DNA of 36,522 nucleotides from a bacterium (GCA_021372575.1 JAJFUE010000074.1:1-36522), one strand, 5' to 3'. Counted from the first letter of the stretch, positions 23,777 to 31,761 are shown. The notes: generated by a model not told the origin, from the sequence alone. Made by a program: numbers and translations.

Positions 23777-24583
23777 TCAGAAATTCCAGTCGGTCATCGG
23801 CGTGACCTGCGCCTGGAAGTGGCCGTTGCGGCGGATCAGCTCGACCTCGCAGCCGAACGCGCGGCTCAGGTTCTCGCTCGTGAGGTGCTCGCGCGCGGGG
23901 CCGCTCGCCACGATCCGGCCGTCCCGCAACAGCAACACGTCGTCGAGCGAGGTTGGCAGGTCCTCGATGGCGTGCGTGACGACGATCGCCGTCAGGTTGG
24001 GCCGCGCGGCGAGCAGCCGCTCGAGCGCACCGTTGAACGCAGCCCGGCCGCCCAGGTCGAGGCCGGTGGTCGGCTCGTCGAGGATCAGCAACTCGGGATC
24101 GGCGACGACCGCGCGGGCCAGTTGCAGGCGCATCTGCTCGCCGCCGGAGAGGTTCTCGAAATACTGGTCGGCGAAGCGCTCGAGGCCGGCCGCGGCCAGC
24201 TCCCGGCGCGCCGCCTCGATGTCGCGCTCCTCGATCTTGACGCGCGGCGGGATCACGATCGTTCCCCACCGGCCGGCCAAAACCGTCTCGAAGGCGGTCA
24301 TGTCGCCGTGGAATTCGGGCAGGCGCGAATGGCCGACGATGCCGATCCGGCGGCGCAGCGGCCCCAGTTCGACGCGGCCGTATTGCTCGCCAAAGACGAA
24401 AACCCGCCCCTCCTGGGGCCACATGAAGCCGGTGACGATCGCCAGCAGCGTGGATTTGCCGGCGCCGTTTGGCCCAAGCATCGCGCAGCAGCGGCCCTTC
24501 CCGACGCGCCAGTCGATCGAATCGAGAATCGTGCGCCCGCCGCGCCGCAGCGTCACGCCTTCGAGCCTGATAACATCTTCCAT
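23777..24583 (-). CDS. ABC transporter ATP-binding protein
   Basis: The 268-residue ATPase has Walker A GPNGAGKST, a Q-loop replaced by the weak IGIVGHSRLPEFHG region, the ABC signature NLSGGEQMRLQLARA, Walker B ELLILDEPTTGLD, and the switch His in VVTHAIEDLP. No membrane partner is encoded next to it, so it is an orphan. The absence of a normal Q-loop glutamine and of a permease leaves open a non-transport role, as in ModF/YlmA-like ATPases. The start at 24583 is chosen because upstream in-frame sequence is translated GATGAAA repeat. GGGGG-rich sequence precedes it. Confidence 0.88.
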   Translation of the reverse strand: MEDVIRLEGVTLRRGGRTILDSIDWRVGKGRCCAMLGPNGAGKSTLLAIVTGFMWPQEGRVFVFGEQYGRVELGPLRRRIGIVGHSRLPEFHGDMTAFETVLAGRWGTIVIPPRVKIEERDIEAARRELAAAGLERFADQYFENLSGGEQMRLQLARAVVADPELLILDEPTTGLDLGGRAAFNGALERLLAARPNLTAIVVTHAIEDLPTSLDDVLLLRDGRIVASGPAREHLTSENLSRAFGCEVELIRRNGHFQAQVTPMTDWNF

Positions 24584-24604
24584 CGCACGGAACCCCCGAG
24601 AAGG

Positions 24605-24712
24605 ATGATAAAGATGAAAGATGAAACATGAAAGATGAAAGAAACCCCTGGGAACGATTGGAGCGCAATCGAAGTTCGTTTCATCTTTCATCTCTCATCT
24701 TTCCTTGCTCAT
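24605..24712. repeat. GATGAAA heptamer arrays facing each other (large inverted repeat)
   Basis: A left array of GATGAAA/CATGAAA units (24605-24640) faces a right array TTTCATC/TCTCATC (24678-24712). The arms share a perfect 15-base match, GATGAAAGATGAAAC at 24613-24627 against 24678-24692. Transcribed, they would form a hairpin with a 50-base loop between two divergent genes (ABC ATPase and the protease), so it lies in both promoter regions. Confidence 0.8.
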
Positions 24713-24821
24713 CTCTTCGCGTTTGCGGCTCAGGAACGTTTTTTGATACCCTCAAGATGTATGCTGCGGTGGGGCGCCGATTTGGCGCAGCCGCAAATCC
24801 AGGAATATCCGGTGGTCATTC

Positions 24822-26369
24822 ATGAAGACTTCAGGAAATAAATTCTTCTCCAAGCTCGGCACGCTCGAGGGGCGGCTGTTGACCTTCTGCGTCGTGCTGG
24901 TTCTGGCCGGCGGCTTCTTCGTCGTCAAGATGCCGGCCCAGATCGCGGCGATGGAGGAACAGCGCAAATCCAACATTGAGCTGCACCTGTTCGCCGAGCT
25001 GTATTCCGAGATCTACTCGCAAATCAAGACCCGCTACGTCGATGAGGTCGATAGCAAGAAGCTGTTCGAAGGCTCGATCAACGGCATGATGGCCCAGCTC
25101 GACCCGCACAGCTCGTGGATGCCGCCGGAGATTCAGGAGCGGCTCACCCGCGACACCGAGGGCGAATACTCCGGCGTCGGCATCGAGATCACGCAACGCG
25201 AGGGGATCCTCACGGTTGTGGCGCCGCTGCCGGGCTCGCCGGCGATCAAGGTCGGGGTCATGCCGTGGGACCGCATCATCGAGATCGACGGCAAATCGAC
25301 CGCCGGCATGGACATCAACGACGCGGTCAAGAACCTGACCGGCCCGACCGGCACCACGGTCAAGGTCAAGCTGTGGCGCGAAGGCAAGACGTTCGACGTC
25401 GTCATCGAGCGCCAGACCGTCCACATCGTGAGCGTGTTCAGCAAGATCATGGAAGGCAACATCGGCTACATCCGCATCGCGCGGTTCCAAGAAGACACCG
25501 CCAAGGACGTGCGCAAGGCGCTCGAGGAATTCAACGCCAAGGGCGTCCAGGGCGTGATCGTCGATCTGCGCAACGACTCGGGCGGCCTGCTGAACAAAGC
25601 CGTCGATATCTGCAACTTCTTCCTGCCTAAGGGGCAGTTGATCGTCTCGATCAAGGGGCGCAACGCCAGCGACATCCAGGAATACAAGGCCAAGGAAGAC
25701 CAGATCTGCCATCAGCCGCTGGTGGTGCTGGTGAACCGCGGCTCGGCCTCGGCGTCGGAGATTTTCGCCGGCGCGATGCAGGACACCAAGCGCGGCCTCA
25801 TCATCGGGCCCGAGGGAACGCACACGTTCGGCAAGGGCTCGGTGCAGACGATCTCGGACCTGCGCTACTCGTTCGACCGCGAGCCCAACGGCGAAATCAA
25901 GCACTCGGGCCTGCGCCTCACGACCGCGCGCTATTACACGCCGTCCGGCCACCCGATCCTTCCCGACAAGGGCATCAAGCCCGACATCGGCGTCAAGCTG
26001 CCGCCGAACCACGAGGCCGAGCTCGTCCTGCGCGGCGGCCTCATGGGCGACTTCAACGTCGTCGAGCCCGGCAAGGATATTCAGGCGCCGGGCAAAATCA
26101 AGCTGCCCGACGGGACCGACGGCAACGTCATCAAGACCGTGGACGGCGAAACCACTACGACAACGCCCGAGTCGGACGACAAGCTGACCAGCTCGACGAT
26201 GCTGGAGAAGCTCAACAAGCTCCAGCAGCAACAGGCCGCCACGGCGGCCAAGAAGAAAGCCGGGGCGTTCGTCGATATCCAGCTCGAGGAATCGGTCAAA
26301 TATCTCAAGGCGATGCTGATCGGGGCCAAGTCCAAGCTGGCCGCCGCCACGGCCGCAAAAAAAGGATGA
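24822..26369 (+). CDS. ctpA: C-terminal processing protease (S41, CtpA/Prc type)
   Basis: This periplasmic serine protease trims C-termini of envelope proteins. A signal anchor lies at about 19-36 (LLTFCVVLVLAGGFFVVK). The PDZ domain covers about 115-195 (GVGIEI...PGSPAIKVGVMPWDRIIEIDG). The S41 catalytic core contains IVDLRNDSGGLL, the serine cluster GSASASEIFAGA (307-318), and the catalytic lysine in FGKGS (Lys338). GLRLTTARYYTPSGHPI is a C-terminal family mark. The last 110 residues are a charged, Gln/Ala/Lys-rich helical tail (LNKLQQQQAATAAKKKAG) longer than in the E. coli enzyme. The start ATG at 24822 fits the signal anchor. A terminator follows. Confidence 0.95.
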   Translation: MKTSGNKFFSKLGTLEGRLLTFCVVLVLAGGFFVVKMPAQIAAMEEQRKSNIELHLFAELYSEIYSQIKTRYVDEVDSKKLFEGSINGMMAQLDPHSSWMPPEIQERLTRDTEGEYSGVGIEITQREGILTVVAPLPGSPAIKVGVMPWDRIIEIDGKSTAGMDINDAVKNLTGPTGTTVKVKLWREGKTFDVVIERQTVHIVSVFSKIMEGNIGYIRIARFQEDTAKDVRKALEEFNAKGVQGVIVDLRNDSGGLLNKAVDICNFFLPKGQLIVSIKGRNASDIQEYKAKEDQICHQPLVVLVNRGSASASEIFAGAMQDTKRGLIIGPEGTHTFGKGSVQTISDLRYSFDREPNGEIKHSGLRLTTARYYTPSGHPILPDKGIKPDIGVKLPPNHEAELVLRGGLMGDFNVVEPGKDIQAPGKIKLPDGTDGNVIKTVDGETTTTTPESDDKLTSSTMLEKLNKLQQQQAATAAKKKAGAFVDIQLEESVKYLKAMLIGAKSKLAAATAAKKG

Positions 26370-26398
26370 GCCTGACCCGCACCGAAACTGAAACCCGC

Positions 26399-26427
26399 GG
26401 GTGGGTTCGGGCGATCCGAACCCACCC
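26399..26427 (+). terminator. Terminator after ctpA
   Basis: GGGTGGGTTCGG (26399-26410), loop GCGAT, CCGAACCCACCC (26416-26427) form a perfect 12-base-pair stem followed by CTTTGC. The T tract is weak, but the stem is very stable. Confidence 0.8.
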
Positions 26428-26440
26428 CTTTGCAAAATCC

Positions 26441-26469
26441 ACCATTCACCATCGATTGTTCATCATTCC
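26441..26469. repeat. Decayed ATTCATC-type repeat abutting a start codon
   Basis: Units CCATTCA, CCATCGA, TTGTTCA, TCATTCC run up to the ATG at 26470 with no spacer or ribosome binding site. It belongs loosely to the CATCATT heptamer class. Confidence 0.5.
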
Positions 26470-29121
26470 ATGAAGCGCGTCGTCTATCTGTTATACTGCC
26501 TGTCCGGCCTGATCGCCCTCGGTTACCAGGTCGTTTGGTTTCGCGCGCTGGTCGATCGCTTCGGCTCGACCAACCTCACGTTCGCGCTGGTCGTGGTGAA
26601 TTTCATCGCCGGACTCGGCGCGGGGTCGCTCGCGAGCCGCCGGCTGGCCGGATTCATCGAGCGCAAGCTGGGGCTCAGCGGGCCGTTTCAGACGTACGGC
26701 GTGGTCGAGCTGCTGATCGCGGCCGGGGCGGCGCTGACGCCGCTCAGCGCGCGCATTCCCGCCGACCTGTGGGGCAGTTTCCCGTACCGCCTCGCGGCGG
26801 GGATCTATCAGCCAACGCATGTGTATCAGGTTTCGGAAATCGCGATCGCGACCGCGCTCGTGTTCATCCCGTGCTTTTTCATGGGAATCACGTTCCCCCT
26901 GCTGTGCAACGCGTTCAGCGACGACGAGCGGTTCCCGTCGGCGCTTTACGGCTGGAACACGGTCGGCTCGTGCGCGGGGATTCTATTGTCGCAGTTCCTG
27001 TTCCTCCCCTACCTCGGCCACGACCGCGCGTTTCTGGTCATCATGGCCCTGAACGTGATGCTGGGTCTGATTTTCATTGTTCTCGGCGCGATCGTACCCC
27101 GGCCTCGAAGCGAAACTCAAGCCCCGGCGCTCAGCACTCAGCACTCAGGACTCACTTTCCACCCGTCGGTTCTCCTTGCGTGCGCCGTGCTGAGCGGCCT
27201 CATCAGCGGCGCGCTCGAGGGAAACATGTATCAGCGCGTCCACTTCACTGGGCTCCAGCACTCGGCCGCGATGTCGTTCGTCAGCTTCTGGGCGATCGTC
27301 GGGATTTTCGCCGCGAGCTTCACGGTGCGCGCCTCGCGCGGCATCGACCTGTTCAAGATCAAGGCCGCGTTCCTGTGGGCGCTGGCGATTTACATGATCA
27401 CCGGCCGCTTCGCGTATTCGATCCTGAGGTTCCTGAGCAGCGGCCCCGCCGGGTTCCATTCGCTTCCCGTGCAGCTGGCCTACATCGGGATCTTCGTGTT
27501 CCCGTCGTATTACCTGATCGCGCTCCTGCTGCCCTACGTCTGCAACAAGATGCAGGGCAACCGCCGGCACCTCGGCCTCGCATACGGCCTGAACACGTTC
27601 GCGTTCTGCGCCGGCATGGTCGTGTTCTCGTCGGTGGCGACGCGGGTGAATATTTTCTATTCGCTCAAGCTGATGATGGCCACGTTCGGGCTGGTCGTCG
27701 CGATGGTGCTGCTGCTCAAGGCGTCGAGGCCGCTGCCGCGCTGGCAGCCGGCGGCGGGGTTGCTGGCGTTCGCGGGCATGTGCCTGCTGACGCCGAGCTC
27801 GTTCGACCGCTCGTACTTCCGGCCGGGCAGCCCGCCCGCAAAGGAAGAAAACGCCGTGCGCGCGATGATGAGCAACGGGGCCCACACGACGTTCATCCTG
27901 ACGGACGAGATGGGCGACCGCCTGTTCTTCGACAGCCACTCGATGTCCGGCACGAACGTGCTGGCGCAGGTCTATATGCGGCTCATGGCGCACGTCCCGC
28001 TGCTGGCGCAGGAATCGCCGCAAAAGGCGCTGCTCATCTGCTTCGGCGTCGGCAACACCGCGTCGGCGATCGCGACCTACGACTCGATCCGCCGGCTCGA
28101 CATCGTCGATCTGAACGACAAGGTGTTCCTGACGGCGCCCGAGTTCGCCCGTTACAACAACCAGGTCTATCGCGATCCGCGCGTGCGCCTGATCCACGAC
28201 GACGGCCGCAATTACCTGAACCTGACCGACCAGAAATACGATCTCGTCACGAGCGAGCCGCCGCCGCCGATGCAGGCCGGCGTCTATCGCCTTTATTCCA
28301 CCGAGTATTACCAGGCCGTGCGCGCGCACCTCACGCCGACCGGAATGATGACGCAGTGGCTGCCGATCGAGCAGATGCCGCCCAAGGCGGTCGATCGCGC
28401 CGTCGCGTCATTCGTGCAGTCGTTCCCGTTCGCTTACGCCTACGTCGGCGCGAGCCGCTGCCAGCACCCCAGCACGAACATCATCCTGCTCGGGTCGAAC
28501 CAGCAGCTCGATCCACGCCGGATCGAGCAATGGAGCCGCCACGGCCGGCGCACGCTGGAGGACCTGCAGGCGAACTGCCTCATCGACCAGCCGCTGCAGA
28601 TTTTCTCGGCGTTCACGGCCGGCACGCCGACGCTCAAGCGGCTTTACGGCTCGGCACGCGCGATCAGCGACCAGCGCAACGACCTCGAATACACCGTGTT
28701 CACCCGCGAGACGGGAACAATGCCGTTCAATCCCGTCGCGATGCTCGACGAAATCGGCGCCGACCGGCTGGCATGCGGCCGTGAACTGCGCCGCGTCTGC
28801 ACGAACCTCGCGCTCCTGCGCTCGGTCATCCCCGACTTTCCGGTCGAGTTGCTCGAGACGGTCAAATCGATCGGCGCGCGCGGCGTGAAATTCGCCGACG
28901 CCGACTGGCGCCGCATCACCAAGCTCAACGAGGACGCCACGCAAGCCTTCACCAACCGCGATCCGCGCCGCGCCCTCGAGCTGCTCAACGAATCGCTCGC
29001 GCTCGCCGGCGATCAGTTCCTGATGCTGGAAGGCAAGGCGCAAATACTGAGCATCCTCGGCCGCGACGCCGAAGCCGCGCAGGCCTACGCGCGGGCGCAG
29101 GAACTCAAGCCGAAATCGTGA
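26470..29121 (+). CDS. Fused membrane (transporter-like) and spermidine-synthase-like protein with TPR tail
   Basis: The 883-residue protein begins with a membrane half of roughly twelve helices (YLLYCLSGLIALGYQVVWFRAL, FMGITFPLLCNAFSDD and so on) typical of the 'fused MFS/spermidine synthase' family. A Rossmann methyltransferase/aminopropyltransferase-like domain follows: ALLICFGVGNTASAIATY, LDIVDLND and VTSEPPPPMQAGVYRLYSTEYY. The C-terminal 60 residues form a helix pair of TPR style (RRALELLNESLALAGDQF...DAEAAQAYARAQELKP). The catalytic Asp pattern of true spermidine synthases is changed (SEPPPP where DxxDP would be), so polyamine synthesis is unlikely. A CAGGACT repeat encodes the linker ALSTQHSGLT. 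The start at 26470 is fixed by the first helix. Confidence 0.85.
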   Translation: MKRVVYLLYCLSGLIALGYQVVWFRALVDRFGSTNLTFALVVVNFIAGLGAGSLASRRLAGFIERKLGLSGPFQTYGVVELLIAAGAALTPLSARIPADLWGSFPYRLAAGIYQPTHVYQVSEIAIATALVFIPCFFMGITFPLLCNAFSDDERFPSALYGWNTVGSCAGILLSQFLFLPYLGHDRAFLVIMALNVMLGLIFIVLGAIVPRPRSETQAPALSTQHSGLTFHPSVLLACAVLSGLISGALEGNMYQRVHFTGLQHSAAMSFVSFWAIVGIFAASFTVRASRGIDLFKIKAAFLWALAIYMITGRFAYSILRFLSSGPAGFHSLPVQLAYIGIFVFPSYYLIALLLPYVCNKMQGNRRHLGLAYGLNTFAFCAGMVVFSSVATRVNIFYSLKLMMATFGLVVAMVLLLKASRPLPRWQPAAGLLAFAGMCLLTPSSFDRSYFRPGSPPAKEENAVRAMMSNGAHTTFILTDEMGDRLFFDSHSMSGTNVLAQVYMRLMAHVPLLAQESPQKALLICFGVGNTASAIATYDSIRRLDIVDLNDKVFLTAPEFARYNNQVYRDPRVRLIHDDGRNYLNLTDQKYDLVTSEPPPPMQAGVYRLYSTEYYQAVRAHLTPTGMMTQWLPIEQMPPKAVDRAVASFVQSFPFAYAYVGASRCQHPSTNIILLGSNQQLDPRRIEQWSRHGRRTLEDLQANCLIDQPLQIFSAFTAGTPTLKRLYGSARAISDQRNDLEYTVFTRETGTMPFNPVAMLDEIGADRLACGRELRRVCTNLALLRSVIPDFPVELLETVKSIGARGVKFADADWRRITKLNEDATQAFTNRDPRRALELLNESLALAGDQFLMLEGKAQILSILGRDAEAAQAYARAQELKPKS
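27130..27154. repeat. CAGGACT heptamer repeat inside the fusion gene
   Basis: CTCAGCA, CTCAGCA, CTCAGGA, CTCA lies in frame and encodes LSTQHSGL in a cytoplasmic or periplasmic loop between helix blocks. The protein insert closely matches LSTQDSEL encoded by the repeat in flhF. Confidence 0.8.
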
Positions 29122-29156
29122 ATCGTGAATCGTGAATCGTGGATCGTGGATCGTGA
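29115..29156. repeat. ATCGTGA heptamer array, six units
   Basis: Three perfect ATCGTGA units, two ATCGTGG units and one ATCGTGA begin inside the last codon and stop (TCG TGA) of the fusion gene and run into the gap before the hydrolase gene. The stop codon is thus part of the repeat. Confidence 0.9.
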
Positions 29157-29217
29157 AGGGTGGATCGAGAACGATCAGCCGCGAACAGGTGCGCGTTGTC
29201 GAAAATGTTCCAGGCAC

Positions 29218-29232
29218 AGGCCCCTCGGGCCT
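29218..29232. terminator. Weak hairpin in the convergent gap
   Basis: AGGCCC (29218-29223), loop CTC, GGGCCT (29227-29232). The T-rich tail is poor. It is the only hairpin I see between the fusion gene and the convergent hydrolase gene. Confidence 0.4.
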
Positions 29233-29301
29233 TGGATGATTCATGGATTCACCCGGAAAAACCTGCCGGATGCTTTGGGTAATTGATCAACTTTGCCGCA
29301 T

Positions 29302-30345
29302 TCAATTCTTCAATTGCAGCGTCGATGTAGTTACGGCCTCGCCGGCGGCGAACTTTTTCTCGAACGTCGCCTCGCCGACGATGTCTTCTTCGAACTCGCC
29401 GTCGGCCAGCCAGCTCCGCGCCATCTCGTCGTCCCTCAGATACGCGTCCCAGAACGCGGTCGATGAGGCGAGGATCAGCTCGTGGAAACGCTCGTCGCGC
29501 TTGCGCAGCTCGGGCGCGAACCGCCGGCCCGAGAAAATCATGTGGTCGCCGCCGTTCAGGATGAGCAGATAATTGTCGGCCACGAACATGTTGTCGAACG
29601 GGATGCGCCGGTCGGCCGCGGTCGAAGTTCCGATCGGGCTTTCGTCGCGCGTGCCGGTAATGTGCAGGCACGGGATGCGGATCGATTCATAGGCCTTTTC
29701 GGAGGCGCGACGGTTGGCGGGCGTGCTCATCGCGACGGCGGCCTTGACACGCCGGTCGCCGAGCGTGAACGCGCGGCCGAGCGGGCCGATGAACGTCTGG
29801 CCGGCGACGGCCAGCACCGTGTACGCGCCGAACGAATGGCCGGCGACGCCGATCTTGTCGAGCGCGAGCCTGTTCCGGAGCGGCGTCTCGTGGAGCGTCA
29901 TCGAGGTCAGCTCGTCGATCACGAAGCTGACGTCCTTGGGCCGGTTGATCGCGCTTTGCGGATCGTCGGCCGCGCGCGCCATCGACTCGAACGGCCGCTC
30001 GCCGGGCTTGACGATGCTCGCGTCGCTGCCGTAGTGCGTCGGATGCACGCTCACGTAGCCGTGGCTGGCCCAGTGCCGGCCGAGGTATTCGTAGCCGTCC
30101 TTGGAACTGCCCAGGCCGTGCGAGAAGATGATGACCGGGAACGGGCCCTTGCCGCGCGGCATGTAAATTTTCACGGGAACATTGCGCAGGCGCGTCGAGT
30201 CGCGCCACGTATATTCGGCCGTCTCGACGCCGAACGGCCCCGGCCTCGAGTAAAGCTCGCCCTGGATGGCCTGCGCGGCCGGGTCCGGCCCGCGAAGGCC
30301 GATGCACGCGATGACGAAAACGGAAAAAAACGAGAGACGAGTCAT
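29302..30345 (-). CDS. Secreted alpha/beta hydrolase (PAF-acetylhydrolase/dienelactone-hydrolase-like)
   Basis: The 347-residue protein has an N-terminal export signal (LSFFSVFVIACIGL, with AAQA a plausible signal peptidase I site; VIAC could instead be a short lipobox). The alpha/beta hydrolase core follows: FPVIIFSHGLGSSKDGYEYLGRHWASHGYV with the oxyanion region after HG, the nucleophile elbow GVAGHSFGAY, a later acidic region ITGTRDESPIG, and the catalytic-type His in NGGDHMIF. The fold and HG-GHSFG spacing fit platelet-activating-factor acetylhydrolase and chlorophyllase-like esterases. The substrate is unknown. Start 30345 has GAGGA about 9 bases upstream and removes an unlikely 20-residue extension. 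Confidence 0.85.
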   Translation of the reverse strand: MTRLSFFSVFVIACIGLRGPDPAAQAIQGELYSRPGPFGVETAEYTWRDSTRLRNVPVKIYMPRGKGPFPVIIFSHGLGSSKDGYEYLGRHWASHGYVSVHPTHYGSDASIVKPGERPFESMARAADDPQSAINRPKDVSFVIDELTSMTLHETPLRNRLALDKIGVAGHSFGAYTVLAVAGQTFIGPLGRAFTLGDRRVKAAVAMSTPANRRASEKAYESIRIPCLHITGTRDESPIGTSTAADRRIPFDNMFVADNYLLILNGGDHMIFSGRRFAPELRKRDERFHELILASSTAFWDAYLRDDEMARSWLADGEFEEDIVGEATFEKKFAAGEAVTTSTLQLKN

Positions 30346-30630
30346 GATGCAAATCCTCGAAGGCGAGAAAAAATGCCTGGTTAATTTAATGCCGCCCATG
30401 GCCACGAAAACAAGAATTTTCTCGCCCCGGAAGCGGGTGATTCAACTATCAATCACAAGGCCGGTCATGGTATAGACATTCCCATCTTAGTTGTTGTCCC
30501 GAATGCCGGGGCGAACGTCATCCCACCGTCAGTCCCGCATTCTCGAACTACTGGAAGGGGGAAATCCCTCTCGAAATGGAAACCTTTCAATTTACATCCA
30601 TGAACATACATCGATCGAGAGGATTAATGC

Positions 30631-31371
30631 ATGTCCAACAAAGGAAGAATCCTCATCGCGGATGACGATGAGGGATGCCGTAAGTTTGTATCCGAGGTTC
30701 TGCGCCAGGAAGGTTACGAATGCGAATGCGCCGGTGATGGAACAAGCGCCGGCGAGGCCTTGAAAAAAGAATCGTTTGACGTCCTCGTCTGCGATATCAA
30801 CATGCCAGGCAACAGGGAACTGGAGCTGATCCGGGACCTTCCGCCGCCGGCGGCCGGCATGCCGGTGATCCTCGTCACCGGTTACCCAACCCTCGAGACC
30901 GCGATTTCGTCCGTGAACCTGTCGGTGATGGCCTACATCGTCAAGCCGGTCAGGCGCCAGGAATTACTCGACCACGTCTCCAAGCTCGCCGAATACAGCA
31001 AGGTCTGCAAATCGGGGCGCGAAGTGCGCGACCGGCTCAACGGCTGGACGCGTGAAATGATGGGCCTGCAGGAATACCTGGTCAAAAGCCCGCGGTTGAA
31101 ACAGCCATTGCAGGTCGGGGATTTCGTATCGCTGACGCTCGGCAACATGCTCGGCTCGATCCTGGACCTCAAGAGCCTGACCGAGGGACTCGGCCAGGAA
31201 CAGGACGCCCGCGAAGTGTGCCGGCTCTACGATTGCCCGCCGCTGCGGCAATACCGCGAACTCATCCAGGAGACGATCAAGGTCCTGGAGAAAACGAAGA
31301 GCTCGTTCAAGTCGCGGGAACTCTGCGAATTGCGGCAAAAACTGGAGCAATTCACAGCCCGGAATCCATAG
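30631..31371 (+). CDS. Response regulator with receiver domain and helical output region
   Basis: The 246-residue protein has a complete receiver domain (1-125): the acidic pair in LIADDDEG, phosphoryl acceptor Asp in LVCDINMPG, a Thr in LVTGYPTLETAI, and Lys in YIVKPVRRQEL. The remaining 120 residues are helical and contain no helix-turn-helix, GGDEF or other enzyme motif I can see. It may therefore act by protein binding. GAGAGGA lies about 8 bases before the ATG. It directly precedes the sigma-28 promoter and cheA on the same strand but has no terminator of its own, so readthrough into cheA is possible. A CheY role is not excluded, but the C-terminal half is not CheY-like. Confidence 0.9.
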   Translation: MSNKGRILIADDDEGCRKFVSEVLRQEGYECECAGDGTSAGEALKKESFDVLVCDINMPGNRELELIRDLPPPAAGMPVILVTGYPTLETAISSVNLSVMAYIVKPVRRQELLDHVSKLAEYSKVCKSGREVRDRLNGWTREMMGLQEYLVKSPRLKQPLQVGDFVSLTLGNMLGSILDLKSLTEGLGQEQDAREVCRLYDCPPLRQYRELIQETIKVLEKTKSSFKSRELCELRQKLEQFTARNP

Positions 31372-31386
31372 TGTTATAAATTTGGC

Positions 31387-31413
31387 TAAAGAAGCGTTTC
31401 CGCCGGCCGATAA
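31387..31413 (+). promoter_or_regulatory. Sigma-28 (FliA) promoter
   Basis: TAAAGAAG, an 11-base spacer, GCCGATAA. This matches the established FliA consensus (TAAAGTTT, N11, GCCGATAA): -10 complete and spacer exact, with -35 TAAAG complete. It starts 16 bases after the response regulator stop codon. The predicted transcript starts near 31420. Confidence 0.92.
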
Positions 31414-31419
31414 AGTGTT

Positions 31420-31541
31420 CAAGGAAAATGACCTGCATTGAGTGCAGGTCGCCTGGCGGACAAGCTTCGGGCTTGTAAGTCGATGGCGCAATCACGTGGG
31501 AGTTCGATGATTTCTCCCACCGATTTGCGCCGTTTTGTTTT
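31420..31541 (+). ncRNA. Candidate sigma-28-dependent structured RNA or cheA leader
   Basis: About 120 bases begin at the expected FliA start site. They form hairpin 1 GACCTGCA/TGCAGGTC (31430-31437/31443-31450, 8 perfect pairs), hairpin 2 ACAAGC/GCTTGT (31460-31465/31471-31476) and a long third hairpin. In the third, GGCGCAA (31485-31491) pairs with TTGCGCC (31525-31531) around GTGGGAG (31496-31502) with CTCCCAC (31514-31520). It ends GTTTTGTTTTG, terminator-like. No open frame fits. It could be a stand-alone small RNA or a switchable leader controlling cheA. I cannot match it to a known RNA family. Confidence 0.6.
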
Positions 31542-31609
31542 GGGCCAACGACTGCCAGGCTTGCGACGGGTTGGAATTCGTTTCTTTTACGGGTAGTTCC
31601 ACATCAATC

Positions 31610-31704
31610 GGCTTTTCGTGACGGCGCGAAAAGCCACCGGCATGGATTTTTCACGCAAAAACCGCGTGAAAAGCGGCCGGGAAAACTGTCGCCGGGCGAG
31701 CCGC
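31610..31704 (+). other. Two perfect hairpins and a weaker third in the cheA leader
   Basis: GGCTTTTCG (31610-31618) pairs with CGAAAAGCC (31627-31635). TTTTCACGC (31648-31656) pairs with GCGTGAAAA (31664-31672). GCGGC (31673-31677) pairs with GCCGC (31700-31704), with an inner CCGG/CCGG. The first two have 9 perfect pairs each and similar TTTTC...GAAAA arms. They lie between the candidate small RNA and the cheA ribosome binding site (GAGGT near 31750). Confidence 0.55.
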
Positions 31705-31761
31705 TGATCAGGGAAGGACCAGGCGGTTCGCGAGCGAGTTTTCGGGCGCGAGGTATCAGTC

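Noticed and set aside
24831-26435. Long minus-strand frame opposite ctpA
   Set aside because: It is antisense to a complete S41 protease and has the same low-complexity Arg/Asp/Leu composition as other shadow frames here.
26430-28784. Long second plus-strand frame within the fusion gene
   Set aside because: The translation is Arg/Ala/Pro/His-rich without helices or motifs, while the other frame encodes membrane helices and a Rossmann domain.
31485-31531. tRNA or tRNA-like fragment (7-base-pair outer stem, TTCGA in the loop of the inner stem)
   Set aside because: There are no D arm, anticodon arm or 3' CCA-like end, and the inner loop has 11 bases. The U-rich tail fits a terminator better.
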